Source of the DNA: Nocardioides sp. WS12
GTDB taxonomy: Bacteria; Actinomycetota; Actinomycetes; Propionibacteriales; Nocardioidaceae
DNA: 64,000 nucleotides
Direction: 5' to 3'
Assembly: GCF_014108865.1 (NCBI RefSeq)
Contig: NZ_CP053928.1
Coordinates: 4,526,001 to 4,590,000 of the forward strand
The position numbers were made by a program, and so were the translations under genes. The notes under the pieces are model-generated. The model worked only from the letters and a program-made list of their open reading frames with translations. It was not told the DNA's origin and ran no database searches. Below, one piece after another: positions 43,918 through 51,919 of the stretch; position 1 is the first letter of the stretch; every line of letters begins with the position of its first letter.

Positions 43918-45243
43918 CTATTCGTCAGGGTCGGGCGACCGGGGTGGGTCGAGGGCGCGGGTGCCGTCGGGTCCGACGAGGAAGTGTCGGTCGTTCGGGC
44001 TGGTCCAGAGGTAGTGGCCGGGCAGGACGATCGTGTAGCGCCATCGGCTGTGGGTCTTGGCGCGGTGATGTCGTCGGCACAGCGGGACCAGGTTGCAAGG
44101 ACACGTCACACCGCCCTGCCCATGGGGTTTCGCGTGGTCGAGGTCGCAAGCGGTGGCTTGCTTTGGACAACTCGGGAACCGGCACTGGTGGTCCCTGAGC
44201 TCGACGCGGCGACGAATGCGGTCGGGGATCTCGTAGGAGTCGACCGGGACGCAATCAGCAAGGTCGATGACCGGTCGCACGATGATCGTGGTGTCGCGGG
44301 CGCGGAGCCATTCCTTGATCTGCGCGATGGAGATCGGTGCACGGCCTTGGTCCCAGCGGCCGACGGGGTTCGCGAACGGGTTGTCCTCATCGTCAGAGGT
44401 CAGGGTGGTGTCGGTGATGTGGACACTCAGTTCGACCTTGCGGCCGGGTGACTGGGCCACGACTTCACCGGTTTCCTCGTCGGTGAACAGCAGGTCCAGG
44501 GACAGGTCCTGGCGGGCGATGTCGCCGAGCGACCGGGCCCGCCGCACGCCCAGCGACGAGTCGTCGCCGAGCTTCCCGCGCTGGATCGCGCGCCGATTGA
44601 GGGCCTGGTCGACGTCGTGACCGTCGGCAGCGTCCACCGTCGCGTCGACGCGGACGCGTCCGTGCTGGTCGATCTGATCGAGATGGACGTCAACGAACAG
44701 CTCCTCGTTGGCGGCCTGGCGTTCGGCTTCGGCGCGTTCGGGGTCGAACCTGATCACCGCTTCCTGAACCAGCCGTTCCAGCTGAGCCCACCCCACACCG
44801 CCGACGGCAGCGAGTTGGCGGTCCACGAAGGCAGCCGCTTCAGCATTCAAGGGGTGGGTGAGGTCGGCGATGCGTTCGGCCCGCCAGGGCTCCAACCTGC
44901 CCTCGACCACTGCTGCATAGATGTTGGGGAGGCGCCAGGCGCACTCGATGATCCGTCCGACGTACGCCCGTCCACCGTCAGGGGACCTGCCGAGGACGGC
45001 GATGAGTTCCATCAGGTTGAACTCACTGACCAGGGGTGCGCCGGCGCCGGCGATGGGGACGCCGGTGTCGATGATCCCGTCGACGATGGTCGCGGCTTGC
45101 TCGGGGCTGGTGACGATGTTGCGCGTGGCCCAGGTCGCGATGTCGATCCATTCCTTGACCAGCGCAGCCTGGCGGACCTTGACGCCCTCGCTGAGATCGG
45201 ACAGCAAGGCCCGGTCAGAGCGGGTGTCGGTTCCGAGATCCAT
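43918..45243 (-). CDS. DUF222/HNH endonuclease-domain protein (13E12 type)
   Basis: A 441-residue member of the 13E12 repeat family, present in many copies in actinobacterial genomes. The N-terminal DUF222 domain (about 20-290, AYVGRIIECAWRLPN...) is followed by an HNH nuclease domain with CRFPSCPKQA, CDLDHAKPHGQGG and LCRRHHRAKTH; the Asp-His and His-His residues are all present. Its biological role is unsettled. TGTAAT ends 6 bases before the ATG (leaderless), and the ATACATGTAT palindrome covers that start. It is flanked downstream and upstream by small orphans and repeats. Confidence 0.9.
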   Translation of the reverse strand: MDLGTDTRSDRALLSDLSEGVKVRQAALVKEWIDIATWATRNIVTSPEQAATIVDGIIDTGVPIAGAGAPLVSEFNLMELIAVLGRSPDGGRAYVGRIIECAWRLPNIYAAVVEGRLEPWRAERIADLTHPLNAEAAAFVDRQLAAVGGVGWAQLERLVQEAVIRFDPERAEAERQAANEELFVDVHLDQIDQHGRVRVDATVDAADGHDVDQALNRRAIQRGKLGDDSSLGVRRARSLGDIARQDLSLDLLFTDEETGEVVAQSPGRKVELSVHITDTTLTSDDEDNPFANPVGRWDQGRAPISIAQIKEWLRARDTTIIVRPVIDLADCVPVDSYEIPDRIRRRVELRDHQCRFPSCPKQATACDLDHAKPHGQGGVTCPCNLVPLCRRHHRAKTHSRWRYTIVLPGHYLWTSPNDRHFLVGPDGTRALDPPRSPDPDE

Positions 45244-45255
45244 ACATGTATTACA
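45242..45255 (-). promoter_or_regulatory. DUF222 promoter with ATACATGTAT palindrome
   Basis: TGTAAT (45255-45250) matches the -10 consensus at 5 of 6 bases and ends 6 bases before the ATG. The 10-bp palindrome ATACATGTAT (45242-45251) spans the start and recurs at 32508-32517. Confidence 0.5.
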
Positions 45256-45290
45256 TCACCGACCACCGACATCGCGAAGCGGCGGAAACC

Positions 45291-45306
45291 CGCCTGTGGA
45301 CAGGCG
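45291..45306. repeat. 7-bp-arm inverted repeat
   Basis: CGCCTGT-GG-ACAGGCG between the DUF222 promoter and the tandem array; a small hairpin of unknown role. Confidence 0.45.
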
Positions 45307-45348
45307 AAAGTCCCCAAACGGGCTGTGGAGAGTTCGTGGTCAGGCCGG

Positions 45349-45491
45349 GGGGTTTCGAGGCTCGCTTCGCTCGCACCTCAACCACCGGCTCGCCAGATTT
45401 CGTTCGCACCTCAACCACCGGGCCCGCCAGAATTCGTTCGCACCTCAACCACCGGGCTCGCCAGAATCCGCTCGCACCTCAACCACCGGGG
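45349..45491 (+). repeat. tandem array of a 33-34-bp unit
   Basis: A leader (45349-45367) is followed by four units starting at 45368, 45401, 45435 and 45469. Each contains TCGCACCTCAACCACCGG, and the first three end in CGCCAGA. The leader and unit 1 are nearly identical to the insert in the fbiC linker. The 356-bp gap 45244-45599 holds no gene that I can support. Confidence 0.9.
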
Positions 45492-45495
45492 CGGC

Positions 45496-45577
45496 GTCTC
45501 GATACGCGGCTCGCTGGCGCTCCCCGCTACTCGACGAACTTGCGCGGCCCCGCACTCGCCGCAACTCGACGAACTTG
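45496..45577 (+). repeat. second short-repeat element
   Basis: It begins GTCTCGATACGCGGCTCGC and contains ACTCGACGAACTTG twice (45529-45542, 45564-45577), 35 bases apart. It lies directly after the 33-34-bp array. Elements of this look are frequent between genes in Nocardioides-like genomes, as far as I recall. Confidence 0.7.
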
Positions 45578-45599
45578 GGGGTTACGCAAGACTCCTCGC

Positions 45600-46538
45600 G
45601 TGCAGGTCGAACTGGAGGACGTCACCCCGCTCCGCTTCCCCGACGGCTCCCCCGTCCGCGCGGCCTCCGCTGTCGCCCCCTTCGGTGCGGGATTCCTCGT
45701 CGTTCAGGACGACGCGACGCACGCGGCGTGGTGCACGCCCGACCGGGTGACGGCAGTCCGGCTCCTCGATCCGGTCGAGGGCCTCGACACGTTCGAGAAG
45801 CACTCCGGCACGAAGCACCTCAAGCCCGACCTCGAGGCGGCCTGCCCGCTCGAGATCGACGGCCGGCCCGCCGTCCTGATGATGGGCTCCGGTTCATCGG
45901 CAGCACGGATGCGCTGGGTGCTGGTCGTCCTTGAGGACGGCCAACCGGGGGTCACCGTCACCGACATGACGCCGCTGTACGCAACGGTCGCGGAGCAACT
46001 GCAGGTCGATCCCGACGTCCTCAACCTCGAAGGCAGTTGTCTGGTTGGGGGCAAGCTGCGCTGGTTCCACCGCGGCCTGCCGGCGGCCGGAATGCCGTCG
46101 GGAAGCGTGGACCTCGACCTCGCACAGGTGCTCGCGGCCATGACCGGCCAGCTACTGCCGCAAGCCGTCGAGGTCACGAGCTCCCGCAGCTACGACCTCG
46201 GACAGAGCCACGGCATCGGACTGGCGGTCACCGACGCCGTCGCCCTGCCTGACGGCAGCGTGCTGGTGAGCGCCGCCGCCGAGGACAGCCCCAACGTGAT
46301 CGACGACGGCCCCGTCACCGGCAGCGCGCTGGCGCTGCTCGTCAACGACGTCGTCACAGATGTCTTACCCCTGCCGCTGATCAACGGCGAGGTTGCCAAG
46401 GTCGAGGGCCTGATGGTCATCGAGGACGACGGTGACCCGAAGCAGGGCACGATCCTGCTGCGTGCGGTCGTCGACGTGGACGATCATCTGGCGCCGTCGC
46501 TCGCACTCCGACTGCGCCTACGGCCCGCCGGGGTTTGA
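45600..46538 (+). CDS. hypothetical protein, possibly DUF6929-like
   Basis: A 312-residue cytoplasmic protein without signal or membrane segments. Patterns such as VLNLEGSCLVGGKLRWFHRG and VEGLMVIEDDGDP suggest a beta-propeller-like fold, and I recall a similar look in DUF6929; this is uncertain. The start is the first GTG after the repeat region; AAGACT ends 6 bases before it. It does not share an operon with the following genes, since a hairpin lies over its stop. Confidence 0.6.
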   Translation: MQVELEDVTPLRFPDGSPVRAASAVAPFGAGFLVVQDDATHAAWCTPDRVTAVRLLDPVEGLDTFEKHSGTKHLKPDLEAACPLEIDGRPAVLMMGSGSSAARMRWVLVVLEDGQPGVTVTDMTPLYATVAEQLQVDPDVLNLEGSCLVGGKLRWFHRGLPAAGMPSGSVDLDLAQVLAAMTGQLLPQAVEVTSSRSYDLGQSHGIGLAVTDAVALPDGSVLVSAAAEDSPNVIDDGPVTGSALALLVNDVVTDVLPLPLINGEVAKVEGLMVIEDDGDPKQGTILLRAVVDVDDHLAPSLALRLRLRPAGV

Positions 46539-46548
46539 ACCCGGGCCG
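46521..46548 (+). terminator. nested hairpin at the end of the hypothetical gene
   Basis: Outer arms CGGCCCG (46521-46527) and CGGGCCG (46542-46548) and inner arms GGGTT/AACCC (46531-46535, 46538-46542) share bases and could form alternative hairpins. They overlap the stop codon. Confidence 0.4.
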
Positions 46549-46565
46549 TGGGGAAGGGTGTCCCC

Positions 46566-47888
46566 ATGGATTCTGCTGTTCTGGGGCGGCGAGCCCTGCT
46601 TCTTGGTGCCGCCGCGACGACGCTCACTGGCTGCAGCGGCAGCTCCTCCGACCCGAAGGCGGGAGCCTCGTCCAGCCCGTCGTCATCCGGGCCGATCATC
46701 CACGGACAGGACGCAGGGACGGTCATCCTCGACGCGGACATCGACGCGCTGATGGGCGAGCTCAATGGTGCACTGACGGCCAGGGACCCCCGCGCGATGG
46801 CGGCGCTCATCCCCGGCCTCGACGTCAGCGTGTGGCAAGGCCGGCTGGACACGCTCGCGAAGTTCCCGGTCAAGGAACTGCGCTTCGGCGTCGACCGGAC
46901 GTATCTCGGACGGCAGAGCAACGCCAGCGGCGGCCCGCTCAACACCGACCTGTCGCTGTTCCTGATCCACCAGATCGAGGGCGCCGACGGCCTCCCGGTC
47001 GTCCAGCAGTACTCCGCGAAGATCAGCAAGGACGGCCCGAAGGCAGCCCTGGCGCTCAGCGACGTCGAAGGTCCCGACGGCTACAACTCCCCCGCCCCGT
47101 GGGACCTCAAGGGCGACTGGCAGGTGCTGACCGCCGAGCACGCGGTGCTGGCGTTCCGCAGCAGTGACCGCGCCGCGGCCCAGCGCTGGCTCAAGCCGCT
47201 GAGCGAGGGCGTTGGCCGCGCACTCCAGGTCATCACTGCGCCGGGTGGCGCCACCAAGGTGCTGCTCACGATGGACAAGCCCGACAGTCCGCTGTTCCTC
47301 GCCGGCAAGGCCGCGAAGGACTCGGTGGTCCGCGACCGCGCCGGGTTCGCCTCGATGGCCGACTACCTCGACCCCGAGAAGCTCACCGTCGAGGACGAGA
47401 CCGGCGGCAAGGGGGTGCCCTTCTACACCGGTCGGATCGTCATCCACCCGACCTTCATCACCGGCGACGGGTACGCCAGCGACCTGGCGGCCCACGAGAC
47501 GGCCCACGCCCTGGCGGGGCAGTGGGGCTTCGAGAACCCCACCTGGGCGACCGAGGGGTTCGCCATGTGGGTGGAGTCCGACGGTGGCTCCGGCGTGATG
47601 AGTCGCTACGGCGGCACGATCCGCAGCGCCTTCCCGTCCTACCGCGCCCGAATGAAGGGCAACGAGGGCCTCAGCCCCGGCGACTTCCAGAGCGGGAACG
47701 TGAACGCCAACTACTACTGCTCCGCCGCGATCTTCGCCTACGTCGAAGACGTCCACGGCCGGGCGAAGATGCTGGACCTGATCCGCGAGCTCTACTCGAA
47801 GTACAGCGCGGTCGACCAGTCCATGTTCAAGAAGGTGGGCGCCCGCAACCTCGGCGACCTGATGGCCAAGACGGCGGCGTGGCTGTGA
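46566..47888 (+). CDS. lipoprotein with zincin (HExxH) motif
   Basis: A 440-residue exported lipoprotein: an RR-containing signal peptide (VLGRRALLLGAAATTLTGC) ends in lipobox LTGC. Near residue 310 the zinc-protease motif HETAH is followed by WATEGFAMWVE, whose glutamate could be the third ligand as in gluzincins. I cannot name the family; a peptidase-MA-like metallopeptidase is likely. GGGAAGGG precedes the ATG. The following beta-propeller lipoprotein starts inside its stop (GTGA), so the pair is made together. Confidence 0.75.
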   Translation: MDSAVLGRRALLLGAAATTLTGCSGSSSDPKAGASSSPSSSGPIIHGQDAGTVILDADIDALMGELNGALTARDPRAMAALIPGLDVSVWQGRLDTLAKFPVKELRFGVDRTYLGRQSNASGGPLNTDLSLFLIHQIEGADGLPVVQQYSAKISKDGPKAALALSDVEGPDGYNSPAPWDLKGDWQVLTAEHAVLAFRSSDRAAAQRWLKPLSEGVGRALQVITAPGGATKVLLTMDKPDSPLFLAGKAAKDSVVRDRAGFASMADYLDPEKLTVEDETGGKGVPFYTGRIVIHPTFITGDGYASDLAAHETAHALAGQWGFENPTWATEGFAMWVESDGGSGVMSRYGGTIRSAFPSYRARMKGNEGLSPGDFQSGNVNANYYCSAAIFAYVEDVHGRAKMLDLIRELYSKYSAVDQSMFKKVGARNLGDLMAKTAAWL

Positions 47889-49249
47889 GGGCGCGTCGCG
47901 GCTCGGCCGCCGCGCTCGTCGTACTGCTGGCTCTCGGCGCTGGGGCATGCAGCGGCGATCCCGAGGACACCTCCGGCAAGCCGACGGCTCAGGCAACACC
48001 GGACAAGCCGCCCACCGGCGTCGACCCGGCATGGCTGATCCGATCGACCGGAACCCGCGAGTCGACAGAGTACGAAGCCGAGGAGCAGGCCCTCTTCGTC
48101 GACGGCGACGTCGGCGTCTACGCCGCCTACGACACCATGCTGGGCGTTTCCCTCGACGACGGTTCGACCGTCTGGTCGAACCCGATCGACCTGCGCGGCG
48201 AGGTCCCGAGCGCGATGGGCAGCAAGGCCACCGCCGACCACCACTGGCACTTCACGAGCTATCAGCCCTTCGACGCCGGTGACCGGAGCGGCCATCGCCT
48301 CTACACGATCGACGTGCGGGACGGCACGATCGTCAACGACGTCGAACTCGACACGTACCCCAAGGCTCCACTGATCAACGTGGACGGCACGGACTACCTC
48401 GCCATCGACGAGAACGTCTATCGGATCAGCGCGGGCGGGATTCTCGTATCGGTCTGGTCCGTCCCGACGACTCTGGGACAGGCTTCCATCCAGGACCTCG
48501 CACCGGTGAAGGGGACCTCGTCGCTGACGATCGCCCTCGGCACCTACAACGGCAGCCCCCAGACCTACGTCGGCTACGACACGGCTACCCAACAACAGCG
48601 GTGGATCCGCACCGCAGAAAAGATTGCCTCCTCCGCGCCGGGCGACGCCGCGGACGTCGGCATGGTGGGCGACGGCCGACTCCTCTCCCAGCGGTTCTAC
48701 CGGGGCGGCGACGAGTGGCAGTACGTGTGGCTCCTCGATCCGGCGACGGGCGCAACCCGGTTCAGCCAACAACTCCAGGCTGACGCGATCAAGGGGAACG
48801 CGGAGCACCGGTTCCATGTCTGGACCAACTCCATCGGCCCCGAGAACCCGTACAGCGTCCAACTCGACGGCGACGACCTGCTCACCGAGGACGGCGAGGC
48901 CGTCACCCGTTTCAGCCTCGCCACCGGCGAGGTCCTGTGGCGCTACGACCTGGGCGAGTTCCCGCACTTCGGGCCGCTCAGCGACGACGGGAACCAACTG
49001 CTGGTCAACGTCCCCGGCAACACCAACGGCTCGTTCCTGTTGCTCGACGCGGCCACCGGCAAGAAGGTGACGGGCTGGAGCCTCCCCAGCGAGTACGCCG
49101 AAGGGTTGGCGTCCGCGCCGTTGATGACCGTGACCGACAAGGGCCTGCTGCTCGGACGCAACCAGAGCATCCTGTCCGGAGTGGTCAACGACGACGCGGT
49201 GCCCACCGACGCACTGAACGACGTCGGCGCCTTCACCTACCGCTACTGA
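47885..49249 (+). CDS. beta-propeller-type lipoprotein
   Basis: A 454-residue exported lipoprotein with lipobox GAGAC. The mature region has repeated blades of the PQQ/WD-like type (VYAAYDTMLGVSLDDGSTVWSNP, LLTEDGEAVTRFSLATGEVLWRYDL), so it probably folds as a beta-propeller without needing PQQ. Its start overlaps the zincin gene stop by 4 bases. Together they may form an exported binding/processing pair; no partner substrate is known. Confidence 0.75.
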   Translation: MRARRGSAAALVVLLALGAGACSGDPEDTSGKPTAQATPDKPPTGVDPAWLIRSTGTRESTEYEAEEQALFVDGDVGVYAAYDTMLGVSLDDGSTVWSNPIDLRGEVPSAMGSKATADHHWHFTSYQPFDAGDRSGHRLYTIDVRDGTIVNDVELDTYPKAPLINVDGTDYLAIDENVYRISAGGILVSVWSVPTTLGQASIQDLAPVKGTSSLTIALGTYNGSPQTYVGYDTATQQQRWIRTAEKIASSAPGDAADVGMVGDGRLLSQRFYRGGDEWQYVWLLDPATGATRFSQQLQADAIKGNAEHRFHVWTNSIGPENPYSVQLDGDDLLTEDGEAVTRFSLATGEVLWRYDLGEFPHFGPLSDDGNQLLVNVPGNTNGSFLLLDAATGKKVTGWSLPSEYAEGLASAPLMTVTDKGLLLGRNQSILSGVVNDDAVPTDALNDVGAFTYRY

Positions 49250-49255
49250 CGGCCG

Positions 49256-50710
49256 CTACATCGCCGGCGCAGACAGGTACACCGACTTGATCTCGGTGTA
49301 CTGCGCGAGCCCTTCGGGACCGAACTCGCGGCCCGTGCCCGAGGCCTTGAAACCGCCGAACGGCGCCGCGAAGTCCATCGTGTACGTGTTGATCCCGTAG
49401 GTCCCGGTCCGCACCCCGCGGGCCACCTCGAGGCCGGCTTCGTGGTCCGCGGTCCAGACCGTCCCGGCGAGTCCGTACTCCGAGTCGTTGGCGATCCGCA
49501 CGGCATCGGCCACGTCGTCGTACGCAATGACCGACAGGACGGGACCGAAGATCTCCTCCTGCGCGATCCGCATCTTGTTGTCGACGTTCGCGAAGACGGT
49601 GGGCCGGACGTACCAACCCTTGTCGAGGCCGTCGGGACGACCGTCGCCACCAGTCAGCAACCGGGCGCCTTCGTCCTGGCCGATCCGGATGTACGACGCC
49701 ACGCGCTCCTGCTGGCGCGCCGCAACCATCGGACCGATCTCCGTGGCCGGGTCCATCGGGTCGCCGACGACCATGCCGCCGATGGCGGAGGCGAGGGCCT
49801 CGGCGAACGCGTCGTGGCGTTTGCGACTCACCAGCACGCGGGTCTGGGCGACACACGCCTGGCCGGAGTTCATCACGCCGAGGAACTTCAGGCCCTCGAT
49901 CGCGGCGGTCTCGTCGGCGTCGTCGAGGATGATCGCGGCGGACTTGCCACCGAGTTCGAGGGAGACCCGCTTCAACTGCTGGCCGCAGATGGCACCGATC
50001 AGGCGCCCAGCAGCGGTGGATCCGGTGAAGGCGACCTTGTCGACGCCGGGGTGCCGCACCAGGTGCTCGCCCACTTCGCGACCACCGGCGACGATGCTGA
50101 CCACGCCTTCTGGAACGCCCGCCTCGATGAGCATCTCGGCGAGCAGGTAGCAGTCCAGCGGCGTCTCGGGCGCGGGCTTCACGACGACCGTGCAGCCGGT
50201 GAGCAGCGCCGGGATCAGCTTGGACAGCACCGTGAACTGCGGGACGTTCCACGGCGGGATCGCGGCCACCACGCCGACCGGTTCGTGCCGCACGAGGACG
50301 TCGGTGCCGAGCACGCCGGGGCGCGTCGACTCCCACGGGAACTCCCGGGCGATCGCGAGGAACGCCTCGATCTGCATCCACGGTGCCGGTGCCTGCGCGA
50401 GGCTGCTGAACGAGATCGGCGACCCCATCTCGGTGCTGATCACGGTCGCCATCTCGTCGAGCTTGGCGGCGTAGAGACCCGACAGGTTCTGGACGATCGC
50501 GATCCGCTCCTCCGGCGCCATCCGCGGCCACGGGCCCTCGTCGAAGGCCTTGCGGGCAGCGGCGACCGCGGCATCGATGTCCGCCGTCGAACCTTCCGGC
50601 ACCCGCGCCACGACCTCCTCCGAGTGCGGCGAGACCACCTCCAGCACGGCGTCGGTCGCGGGCTTGCTCCACGTGCCACCGATGAAGAGGGCGTCGCGGT
50701 CGAGAGTCAT
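49256..50710 (-). CDS. aldehyde dehydrogenase
   Basis: A 484-residue NAD-linked aldehyde dehydrogenase: base in LELGGKSAA, nucleophile in NSGQACVAQTR, NAD site FTGSTAAG, C-terminus GGFKASGTGREFGPEGL. It lies 39 bases downstream of the beta-barrel gene and probably belongs to the kinase-beta-barrel-ALDH operon under the KstR-type site at 53090. GGAG is 8 bases before the ATG. The natural aldehyde is unknown. Confidence 0.93.
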   Translation of the reverse strand: MTLDRDALFIGGTWSKPATDAVLEVVSPHSEEVVARVPEGSTADIDAAVAAARKAFDEGPWPRMAPEERIAIVQNLSGLYAAKLDEMATVISTEMGSPISFSSLAQAPAPWMQIEAFLAIAREFPWESTRPGVLGTDVLVRHEPVGVVAAIPPWNVPQFTVLSKLIPALLTGCTVVVKPAPETPLDCYLLAEMLIEAGVPEGVVSIVAGGREVGEHLVRHPGVDKVAFTGSTAAGRLIGAICGQQLKRVSLELGGKSAAIILDDADETAAIEGLKFLGVMNSGQACVAQTRVLVSRKRHDAFAEALASAIGGMVVGDPMDPATEIGPMVAARQQERVASYIRIGQDEGARLLTGGDGRPDGLDKGWYVRPTVFANVDNKMRIAQEEIFGPVLSVIAYDDVADAVRIANDSEYGLAGTVWTADHEAGLEVARGVRTGTYGINTYTMDFAAPFGGFKASGTGREFGPEGLAQYTEIKSVYLSAPAM

Positions 50711-50749
50711 GGGGGTCTCCGTTTTCGTTTGATCGAACTTGTCGAGATC

Positions 50750-51919
50750 TCAGGGGGCGAGGTCGAACCAGTCGGCGAAGCCGCTGGGGTCATGGCGACC
50801 GAGGGCGCCGTGCTCGAAGAGCCCCCAGCCTTCGGCACCACCGGATACGTCGACTCCGGCGCCGTGGGCGACGGCATGTCCGACGTGGTCGATCACACCG
50901 AACATCACCCGCCCCGCAACGGCCGGGTCGTTCATGTCGTAGGTGAGCCGCTCGGTGAAGCCGGCGCCCTTCCAGACGCCGTGCGTCCAGTCGGAATCGC
51001 CGCCGTACCCACCACCGACATGGATGGGTACCGGCAACTTCGAGCTGACTTCCAGCACCAGCGATTCGCCCGAGGGAGTGGTGCAGTGGATGGTCGCGCC
51101 GGTCGGGATGCGGGTGCCCGGCGTGTAGCGGATCTCGACGCGCGGCCAGCCGAGTTGCTCGACCCGGCCGTCCTTCCAGATCCGCGTGCAGTCGTTGAGC
51201 GTGCGGAAGCCGTCGGGCGTCTCCTGGATGATGATCACGACGCAGAAGTCGTCGAAGCGCATCGGGACGTAGAGCCACCACATGCCCTCGAAGGCCGGGT
51301 CGGCCGGCTTGCCGCCCGGCGCCGCTTCGCCCACTGGGCGGACTCCCCACGACCGGTCCCGCGAACCCACCCAGCGGTCGGGTGTGACCGCGATGTCGGC
51401 GCCGTCGACAGCGATCGTGCCCTCCCAGGTACCAACCTGCGCGAACCGCTGGGCGTCGAGGATGGTGTTCGCGCCCTGGCGCATCACATGCGGCAGTTCC
51501 TGAACGACGTCGAAGGAGCCCTCCCACGTCAGGTCGAGGGCGATCCCCTCGGTCTCCTCGAGCACCACGCGCAGCTTCCGCAGCGGCTCGAGGATCTCGA
51601 TCCGGTAGTTGCCGACCTGCTGCGCCATCCGGTCCGCGCCACGCGGATCGGCGGCGTCGCCGAGGTGCAGGGCCGTCTGCTCGCGCCGCCCCTCGACCTC
51701 CCGGCTCAGCAGGACGAAGGCGTCCTTGGTGCCGAGGTTCGGGTAGAACCCGAGCCCGGTGATCAGGAACAGGTCACCGGTGCGGTCGTGGGCATTGAGG
51801 TAGCAACGGTCGTAGAAGTTGCGGTCGCTGCTGCCGGCCCACGCGATGGGGCGCGGCAACTGGTGGATCGGGTACTCGTCGAGCGGACCGAGGCCGACGT
51901 ACTCGTCGTGAAGGCTCAT
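50750..51919 (-). CDS. DUF7064/7065-like beta-barrel protein (stand-alone)
   Basis: A 389-residue soluble protein with no signal or membrane part. The motif SRDRSWGVR (186-194) matches GQRDHSWGPR of the C-terminal half of the fused protein at 22621-25113. Many short hydrophobic strands and WWLYVPMRFDDFCVVIIIQ suggest two lipocalin-like barrels as in AttH/CrtC. It overlaps the kinase gene by ATGA, so the two are made in equal amounts. It may hold a hydrophobic ligand or carry out a hydration, but no catalytic group is sure. Confidence 0.72.
   Translation of the reverse strand: MSLHDEYVGLGPLDEYPIHQLPRPIAWAGSSDRNFYDRCYLNAHDRTGDLFLITGLGFYPNLGTKDAFVLLSREVEGRREQTALHLGDAADPRGADRMAQQVGNYRIEILEPLRKLRVVLEETEGIALDLTWEGSFDVVQELPHVMRQGANTILDAQRFAQVGTWEGTIAVDGADIAVTPDRWVGSRDRSWGVRPVGEAAPGGKPADPAFEGMWWLYVPMRFDDFCVVIIIQETPDGFRTLNDCTRIWKDGRVEQLGWPRVEIRYTPGTRIPTGATIHCTTPSGESLVLEVSSKLPVPIHVGGGYGGDSDWTHGVWKGAGFTERLTYDMNDPAVAGRVMFGVIDHVGHAVAHGAGVDVSGGAEGWGLFEHGALGRHDPSGFADWFDLAP

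Noticed and set aside
46531..46542. GGGTTTGAACCC as the T-arm of a tRNA
   Set aside because: No acceptor or anticodon arm can be built around it, and it lies over a stop codon inside a nested hairpin.
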